From positions 1 through 12,151 of the forward strand of contig JAQWSA010000100.1 in assembly GCA_029243445.1 (NCBI GenBank): 12,151 bases of DNA. Reading direction: 5' to 3'. The translations under genes were made by a program, and so were the position numbers. Below, piece by piece: positions 7,819-12,151 of this stretch; position 1 is the stretch's first letter; each line of letters begins with the position of its first letter. Origin of the DNA: Alphaproteobacteria bacterium (GTDB lineage: Bacteria > Pseudomonadota > Alphaproteobacteria > UBA6615). A model generated the notes under the pieces. It had not been told where the DNA came from. It saw only the letters and a program-made list of their open reading frames with translations, and did no database searches.

Positions 7819-7928
7819 AAACTCGCTACATGTCAAACCTATATTTGTTATTAACTTTATCACTATAAACAACCTCATGTTTAGACTCTATTTTTTATTC
7901 TCGACATTACAATTGTGTAACCAACTCT

Positions 7929-9245
7929 TTGACAAACTCATTAGAACCAGAAAATACAAAACGACAATTGCGTCACGGTGTGCGCGTTTTTCAAAACCGC
8001 GATTTTCGATATTTTTGGGGAACTCGCGTTCTCGGCTATCTAGCTGTCGAAATGATGGTAACAACGGTAGGATGGCAAGTATATCGAATAACTGGCCGTG
8101 AACTTGACTTAGGCCTTGTAGGGCTAGCCCAATTCGCACCCTTTGCCATGCTTTTTTTAGTATCGGGGGTCGTTGCCGACAGGTTGCCCCGCATGTACAT
8201 TATTCGTGCCTGCATAGCAGTACAAACTATATGCGCCCTCGGTTTATTTTTGTTGACTATTACAGGTGACGATAACTTTATATATATACTTTTATTACTA
8301 CTTGTATTCGGAACATCACGTGCCTTTCAAGGACCAGCGCAGCAAGCTATTTTACCTAACTTAGTTTCAAAATCAGACCTACCGAATGCTATAGCATGGT
8401 CGGCGTCTGGCTTTCAGATGGCTAGAGTAATCGGACCGACTATATCTGGTGTGCTTATCGTAATAGGTGTTCAATTTAATCAAGATGAGACATGGGTTTA
8501 TAGTGTAGTTGGTTTGTTTTTTGTAGTGGCCTCTTGGATGGCTTGGAATGTACGTGCATCCTCCCAAATTGTAAGTCGTGATCCTATTACCCTGACTAAC
8601 TTATTCGCAGGTCTAAAGTTTATTAGGTCTAGAAAAGTCATATTAGGCGCTATTTCGTTAGATTTATTCGCGGTCTTATTTGGAGGAGCTCTTGCACTAC
8701 TTCCCGTATATGCAAAAGATATCTTAAATGTTGGTGCGGAAGGTTTTGGTCTTTTGCGGAGCGCCTTCACATTAGGGGCATTGTTTGGTGCACTCTATTT
8801 AACTCAGCGACCGATTAAGTACCGTGCAGGAATAAAACTATTAATAGCGGTAGCCGGTTTTGGAACAGGGGCTATTGTTTTTGGTTTATCCAATATTTTT
8901 TGGCTATCTCTACTTGCTCTTTTAGTAATGGGTCTATGTGATTCAGTAAGCGTATTTGTTCGTCAAAATATGGTGCAGATAATCACCCCAGATAGCATGC
9001 GAGGGCGGGTCAGCGCGGTATCATCGGTCTTTACAGGCGCATCTAACGAATTAGGGGAGTTTGAATCAGGAATTACTGCACATTGGTGGGGAACCGTACC
9101 AGCCGTTGTATTTGGTGGAGCAGTAACGGTTTTCGTTGCTTTAAGTTTTGCTTACATATTTCCACAATTACGCCAGGTTAACAGTTTAGATTCTGATGAT
9201 CTAGTTCGTCGATATCGAGATCCCCCAGTAGTCACTAAAAACTAA
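7929..9245 (+). CDS. MFS transporter, DHA3/EntS-like exporter family
   Basis: A 438-residue polytopic inner-membrane protein of the major facilitator superfamily with about 12 hydrophobic segments. The N-terminus (FQNRDFRYFWGTRVLG, then GWQVYRITG) and the late SSVFTGASNELGEFESG motif are typical of the DHA3 subgroup, proton-driven exporters of drugs or siderophores. The loop 2-3 motif A appears as GVVADRLPR (80-88) with Asp84 and Arg85. Length is normal for the family and no key element looks broken. The start is a TTG; no in-frame ATG or GTG precedes it nearby, and no Shine-Dalgarno sequence is visible. GTG codon 18 is an alternative start, but it would remove the polar N-terminal residues only. 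It opens the plus-strand cluster, divergent from the amidohydrolase unit; the next gene follows 81 bases later. Cargo unknown: a metabolite or toxic intermediate of the adjacent pathway is a reasonable guess. Confidence 0.93.
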   Translation: MTNSLEPENTKRQLRHGVRVFQNRDFRYFWGTRVLGYLAVEMMVTTVGWQVYRITGRELDLGLVGLAQFAPFAMLFLVSGVVADRLPRMYIIRACIAVQTICALGLFLLTITGDDNFIYILLLLLVFGTSRAFQGPAQQAILPNLVSKSDLPNAIAWSASGFQMARVIGPTISGVLIVIGVQFNQDETWVYSVVGLFFVVASWMAWNVRASSQIVSRDPITLTNLFAGLKFIRSRKVILGAISLDLFAVLFGGALALLPVYAKDILNVGAEGFGLLRSAFTLGALFGALYLTQRPIKYRAGIKLLIAVAGFGTGAIVFGLSNIFWLSLLALLVMGLCDSVSVFVRQNMVQIITPDSMRGRVSAVSSVFTGASNELGEFESGITAHWWGTVPAVVFGGAVTVFVALSFAYIFPQLRQVNSLDSDDLVRRYRDPPVVTKN

Positions 9246-9326
9246 AATGCGTGCTAGGACTTATTTCCAAACTTTAATGATTAAATACTTAAATTCGGAT
9301 CCACACACATAGAATTGATGTAAATT

Positions 9327-9749
9327 ATGACTGATACTGTTACCTCTATCAAACTTACCAATAAAGGTGCTCATAAAATATTGACTGCCGCTACTGCTAA
9401 AGCAAAAGAAATGGGAGTTCCTCAATGTATTTCTATTGTAGATTCAGGGGGTCATCTTATCTGTTTTAACAGGATGGACGGCGCATTTGTGCAGTCTATT
9501 GACTCAGCTATACGTAAAGCAATGACATCAGCATCATACGGAGACCCCACTGGTCATATACCAGCGGGGATTGATCTTAAATTAGCCATAGCTACAGACG
9601 GTAAAAGAATTAACCTTCCCGGTGGACTTCCAATCATTATTGAAAACCAGGTAGTTGGTGCTATTGGGGTTGGATCGGGAACCGGTGAACAAGACCTTGA
9701 GGTCGCCAAAGCAGGCCTTGCAGCTCTATCTGGAACTAAAGAATTTTAA
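9327..9749 (+). CDS. GlcG/HbpS-family protein (PF03928 type)
   Basis: A 140-residue single-domain protein of the GlcG/HbpS family. Recognisable blocks are ISIVDSGGHLICFNRMDGA (36-54), the DSAIRKAMTSAS helix (59-70), INLPGGLPIII (95-105) and GAIGVGSGTGEQDLEVAKAGLAAL (111-134). Family members include GlcG of the glycolate-utilisation locus, haem-binding HbpS and the cobalamin adenosyltransferase PduO C-terminal domain; the biochemical role of GlcG-type proteins is poorly defined. No signal peptide is present, so it should be cytoplasmic, unlike secreted HbpS. The ATG at 9327 is the first in frame; its Shine-Dalgarno is unclear. It sits 31 bases before a hydroxyacid dehydrogenase, most likely in one transcript, and this family often accompanies hydroxy-acid catabolism genes. 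Confidence 0.9.
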   Translation: MTDTVTSIKLTNKGAHKILTAATAKAKEMGVPQCISIVDSGGHLICFNRMDGAFVQSIDSAIRKAMTSASYGDPTGHIPAGIDLKLAIATDGKRINLPGGLPIIIENQVVGAIGVGSGTGEQDLEVAKAGLAALSGTKEF

Positions 9750-9767
9750 ATAATTAAATAATACCCT

Positions 9768-9772
9768 AAGGA
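9768..9772 (+). promoter_or_regulatory. Ribosome binding site of the beta-hydroxyacid dehydrogenase gene
   Basis: AAGGA (within CTAAGGA) eight bases before the ATG at 9781, confirming that start. Confidence 0.65.
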
Positions 9773-9780
9773 TAAATAAA

Positions 9781-10683
9781 ATGAGTATTACAGTTGGTGT
9801 AGTTGGTCTCGGGGCTATGGGTTCTGCAATTGCCATCAGGTTGTGTGAAGCTGGTTTCAATGTAATTGGTTTAGACTTATACAATCATAATATGTCTGAG
9901 CTAGAAGAACACGGTGGTCGTAGAGCTGATACGCCTCGTAAAATTGCTGAAGAGGCAGATTTTATTATTTTATCTCTACCCTCCGCAGAAGCTTTTCATG
10001 AAGTAACTACCGGACAAACAGGCATTGCCGCTGCTAACCGCAAAAATATCATCGTCATAGATACTTGTACGCTTGCCATAAATGATAAAGAAGAGGCAGG
10101 AAGACGCCTCAAAGACTTAGACATTACATTACTCGACTGCACCGTAAGCGGCAGCAGGGCTACTTGTCTAAACGGCGACCTGGCCACATTCGCCAGTGGA
10201 GATGCAAAAGCCTTTGAAAGAAGCTCTAGTGTTTTTGAGGCCTTTGCTAACCCATTACATTGGATGGGGGAATTTGGGAATGCTAGTCGAATTAAATATG
10301 TTCTTAACTATCTGGTTTGTATAAATAACGCTGCTTCTGCTGAAGCGCTTTCTTATGCCACTAAGATGGGACTTGACCCACAACAAGTCTACGAACTAGT
10401 TAACACAAGTGTCGCTCGCTCTAGAATATGGGAATTACGTGCTAAAATGATGGTAGACGGTGATTACACCACTTCACGCGGCACTTATAATATATCACGC
10501 AAAGATACCAAAATTATTGGCGCGATTGCTCAAGAGATTGAATCACCATCACCAGTATTTAGCGCCGCTCTTCAAATGCATTATGCCGGAATGGCCCAAG
10601 GCTATGCTAAAATGGACACAGCTTCACTTTATGAAGTTTACAAACGAGCGGCAGGAGCTAAAAATATAGTAGACCCTGATTAA
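9781..10683 (+). CDS. NAD-dependent beta-hydroxyacid dehydrogenase (3-hydroxyisobutyrate / tartronate semialdehyde reductase family)
   Basis: A 300-residue member of the beta-hydroxyacid dehydrogenase family, which interconverts 3-hydroxy acids and semialdehydes (3-hydroxyisobutyrate, tartronate semialdehyde/glycerate, 2-(hydroxymethyl)glutarate). The Rossmann motif is VGLGAMG (8-14), with Asp32 ending the second strand and favouring NAD. The substrate-binding stretch is DCTVSGSRATCLNGDL (from 119; normally D-x-PVSGG), and the catalytic Lys172 and Asn176 stand in RIKYVLNYL. It departs from the usual consensus: Thr replaces Pro before VSG and SR replaces the second Gly, so substrate preference may differ from classical members. 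Length is normal. The ATG is supported by a good ribosome binding site. It lies 31 bases after the GlcG-like gene. Tartronate semialdehyde reductase activity would fit a GlcG/CitE neighbourhood but is inference. Confidence 0.92.
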   Translation: MSITVGVVGLGAMGSAIAIRLCEAGFNVIGLDLYNHNMSELEEHGGRRADTPRKIAEEADFIILSLPSAEAFHEVTTGQTGIAAANRKNIIVIDTCTLAINDKEEAGRRLKDLDITLLDCTVSGSRATCLNGDLATFASGDAKAFERSSSVFEAFANPLHWMGEFGNASRIKYVLNYLVCINNAASAEALSYATKMGLDPQQVYELVNTSVARSRIWELRAKMMVDGDYTTSRGTYNISRKDTKIIGAIAQEIESPSPVFSAALQMHYAGMAQGYAKMDTASLYEVYKRAAGAKNIVDPD

Positions 10684-10690
10684 CCAGTAT

Positions 10691-10729
10691 CTCTAATAGT
10701 AAATTCATGACTAGGATCTTTTATTAGAG
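10691..10729 (+). terminator. Inverted repeat after the hydroxyacid dehydrogenase gene, weak terminator candidate
   Basis: Eight-base perfect arms, CTCTAATA (10691-10698) and TATTAGAG (10722-10729), around a 23-base loop, starting 7 bases after the TAA. The loop is long and no T run follows, so termination would be partial at best. It lies in the 116-base gap before the CoA-transferase gene, which otherwise shows no clear promoter. Confidence 0.25.
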
Positions 10730-10799
10730 CTCACAAACTTAAAACTTTAACTATATATCTGAAGATAAAACCCATAATTAATTTGGAATTAGGCTTGAT

Positions 10800-12029
10800 A
10801 TGTCCGACAACAAAAAACAGATTCCATCCTTTTCAGCTGAAGCCCTTCATGGGCTTAAAGTAATAGAATGTGCTACAGTAATTGCCGCTCCTCTTTGTGG
10901 TCGATTACTAGCAGATTTCGGCGCAGAAGTTATTCATGTGGAGCATCCGGAAAAGGGAGATGATTTACGGCACTTTGGTTTTACGCAAGATGGTATTAAC
11001 CCATGGTGGAAATACTATTCCCGAAATAAAAAATTAATAACATTAAATATTTCGAAACCACAAGGTCGGGACATTCTTTTTCAACTACTAAAAGATTCTG
11101 ATATCTTTATAGAAAATTTTCGTCCCGGACGACTTGAAGAGTGGGGTATTACCTATGATAAAATATCTGAAATAAATCCTCGCTTAATAATGATAAGGGT
11201 AAGTGGCTTTGGACAAGATGGTCCCTACAGTAGCCAACCAGGTTTTGGCACATTAATAGAAGCAATGAGTGGATTCGCACATATAACTGGACAACCTGAT
11301 GGCCCGCCTACACTTCCCCAATTTGCCCTAGCAGATAGTTTTGCTGGGTGTTATGCAACAATGGCAGCCATGTTTGCAGTATATCATAGAGATATTGTCG
11401 GCACAGGTAGAGGACAAATGATCGATGTGAGTCTTTGGGAAAGTTTGTTCTCTATGCTAGGACCAAATGTATTGGTAGAACAGCTAACAGGAAAAGCTCC
11501 TATGCGCACTGGAAATCGGACAATCACATCAGCACCGCGCAACATCTACCGAACAAATGATAAACGCTGGGTAGCTCTAGCTGGTTCAACACCATCGACC
11601 GCAACCAGACTATTCAAGGCAATGGGAAAGCCAGAACTTGAAAAAGATCCCCGGTTTGCAACAAATAAAGATCGTTTAAAAAACGTGATAGAGCTTGATC
11701 TTATTATGGAAGAATGGATTGGGGAAAGAACACTTGTTGAGGTAATAAAAACTTTACGACAGAACTCCGTACCCGTAGGACCAGTAATGGACGTTAGTGA
11801 CATTATCTCCAATCCTCATGCTATGGCCCGCAATATGGTAGTTGAGGTCACGGACGACGATGGTTCAACACTTAGTATGGAGGGTGTATTCCCTAAAATG
11901 AGTAGAAGTCCTGGAAAACTTCATAACGCTGGAAGAGAGATAGGTGCTGACAATTATAATATTTTAAAAGAGCGTCTTGGGCTTTCTGAAGATGAATTAG
12001 AAAATCTCAAAAATAAAAAAATAATTTAA
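10800..12029 (+). CDS. CaiB/BaiF-type (class III) CoA-transferase
   Basis: A 409-residue family III CoA-transferase, the family of formyl-CoA, succinyl-CoA:malate/citramalate and carnitine CoA-transferases. It moves CoA from a donor thioester to a free carboxylate through an aspartyl mixed anhydride. The sequence shows GLKVIECATVIAAPLCGRLLADFGAEVIHVEHP near the N-terminus, RNKKLITLN, IENFRPGRLEEWGI, IRVSGFGQDGPY, and the catalytic Asp179 in LADSFAGCYA, followed by RGQMIDVSLWES. Length and order match the family. The ATG is the first in frame; a TTAGG stretch lies 8 bases upstream. The next gene is a CitE-type lyase 38 bases downstream with its own strong ribosome binding site. CaiB plus CitE neighbours are typical of routes that make an acyl-CoA and then cleave it, as in malyl-CoA or citramalyl-CoA metabolism. 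Its acids are not determinable here. Confidence 0.94.
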   Translation: MSDNKKQIPSFSAEALHGLKVIECATVIAAPLCGRLLADFGAEVIHVEHPEKGDDLRHFGFTQDGINPWWKYYSRNKKLITLNISKPQGRDILFQLLKDSDIFIENFRPGRLEEWGITYDKISEINPRLIMIRVSGFGQDGPYSSQPGFGTLIEAMSGFAHITGQPDGPPTLPQFALADSFAGCYATMAAMFAVYHRDIVGTGRGQMIDVSLWESLFSMLGPNVLVEQLTGKAPMRTGNRTITSAPRNIYRTNDKRWVALAGSTPSTATRLFKAMGKPELEKDPRFATNKDRLKNVIELDLIMEEWIGERTLVEVIKTLRQNSVPVGPVMDVSDIISNPHAMARNMVVEVTDDDGSTLSMEGVFPKMSRSPGKLHNAGREIGADNYNILKERLGLSEDELENLKNKKII

Positions 12030-12056
12030 AAAATCTATGTGGGTTAGATTGCTTTT

Positions 12057-12061
12057 AGGAG
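12057..12061 (+). promoter_or_regulatory. Ribosome binding site of the CitE-like gene
   Basis: AGGAG followed by six bases and then the ATG at 12068. It is the evidence that decides the start of a gene running out of the window. Confidence 0.8.
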
Positions 12062-12067
12062 AGAAAA

Positions 12068-12151
12068 ATGAACTATCCATTGATTACCCTTTACGTGCCA
12101 GGTACACGACCAGAGCTAATCGAAAAAGCAGAAAAAAGCCAACCTGATGCC
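12068..12151 (+). CDS. HpcH/HpaI aldolase / CitE-type lyase, N-terminal fragment (3' end outside window)
   Basis: Twenty-eight codons are visible, open to the window edge. The reading LYVPGTRPELIEKAEKSQPDA matches the N-terminal signature of the citrate lyase beta / malyl-CoA lyase family (usually LFVPG-x-RPE-x-x-x-KA-x-x-x-x-x-DA), in which the first beta strand of a TIM barrel is followed by this helix. These enzymes cleave or form C-C bonds in CoA thioesters such as malyl-CoA, citramalyl-CoA or citryl-CoA, with Mg2+; the catalytic residues lie beyond the window. It follows the CoA-transferase by 38 bases in the same direction and is probably co-transcribed, so the transferase may supply its CoA-ester substrate. 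The call rests on a short stretch; only the family, not the substrate, is supported. Confidence 0.75.
   Translation, partial: MNYPLITLYVPGTRPELIEKAEKSQPDA

Larger units (their letters stand above)
7711..7928. other. Divergent intergenic region between the amidohydrolase unit and the MFS gene
   Basis: These 218 AT-rich bases hold the regulatory start of both units. Besides the minus-strand boxes and palindrome listed separately, a plus-strand TATAAT occurs at 7775-7780 and TATAAA at 7864-7869, neither with a good -35. A perfect TTGACA lies on the minus strand at 7836-7831 without a -10 at proper distance. No gene is credible here. Confidence 0.5.

Noticed and set aside
7831..7836. Perfect TTGACA on the minus strand
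   Set aside because: The hexamers at the right distance downstream do not resemble a -10; the next acceptable one is over 20 bases away.
7929..7934. Perfect TTGACA promoter -35 hexamer on the plus strand
   Set aside because: It coincides with the TTG start codon and next codon of the MFS gene, and no -10 box follows at 16-18 bases; treated as coincidence.
7877..8101. 74-codon open frame starting with ATG ahead of and overlapping the MFS gene
   Set aside because: It overlaps the clearly recognisable MFS frame and its product resembles no family; a shadow frame.
9273..9285. TTTAAT-G-ATTAAA palindrome between the MFS and GlcG-like genes
   Set aside because: Pure A-T arms with a single-base centre, common in AT-rich DNA; it cannot form a stable hairpin.
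1..12151. tRNA, rRNA, CRISPR arrays, insertion sequences or phage genes
   Set aside because: Looked for on both strands; no cloverleaf, spaced repeats, transposase or integrase motifs seen.

Overview
The window is strongly AT-rich and densely coded, carrying ten protein genes of which one is cut off at each end. I recognise no RNA genes, mobile elements or CRISPR arrays. Its content is scavenging and catabolic: an FMN hydroxy-acid dehydrogenase, an amidohydrolase, an SDR, a PLP enzyme of the threonine-synthase type, a GlcG-like protein, a beta-hydroxyacid dehydrogenase, a CaiB-type CoA-transferase and a CitE-type lyase, plus two export systems. This looks like a free-living heterotrophic bacterium that consumes small organic acids. 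AT-rich marine bacterioplankton such as SAR202-type Chloroflexota or an AT-rich alphaproteobacterium would fit, but this is a guess from gene families and composition, not a phylogenetic result.

Layout. Positions 1-747 (+) are the C-terminal two thirds of an FMN-dependent alpha-hydroxy-acid dehydrogenase, followed by a 204-base AT-rich spacer with two inverted repeats. Positions 952-4646 (+) are two half-size ABC exporters overlapping by 4 bases. They complement each other as an asymmetric heterodimer: the first has Asp in place of the catalytic Glu after Walker B, and the second has a non-canonical signature (LSLGQ). Positions 4689-7710 (-) form a three-gene unit read in the order amidohydrolase, threonine-synthase-like PLP enzyme, SDR oxidoreductase, converging on the ABC pair. 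Positions 7711-7928 are a divergent intergenic region with promoter-like boxes and a 17-bp palindrome. Positions 7929-12151 (+) hold an MFS exporter, a GlcG/HbpS-family protein, a beta-hydroxyacid dehydrogenase, a class III CoA-transferase and the first 28 codons of a HpcH/HpaI/CitE-type lyase.

How the genes may work together (inference). On the plus strand, a CoA-transferase directly followed by a CitE-like lyase suggests activation of a hydroxy dicarboxylic acid to its CoA ester and cleavage to acetyl-CoA plus a small oxo-acid. The neighbouring GlcG-like protein and the hydroxyacid dehydrogenase fit glyoxylate, tartronate-semialdehyde or 3-hydroxy-acid chemistry. The minus-strand unit looks like a second catabolic module with unknown substrate. 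No novel defence or mobile system was seen. The most notable points are the asymmetric ABC pair, the threonine-synthase-like enzyme in a catabolic context, the candidate operator, and several TTG starts lacking an obvious Shine-Dalgarno sequence.
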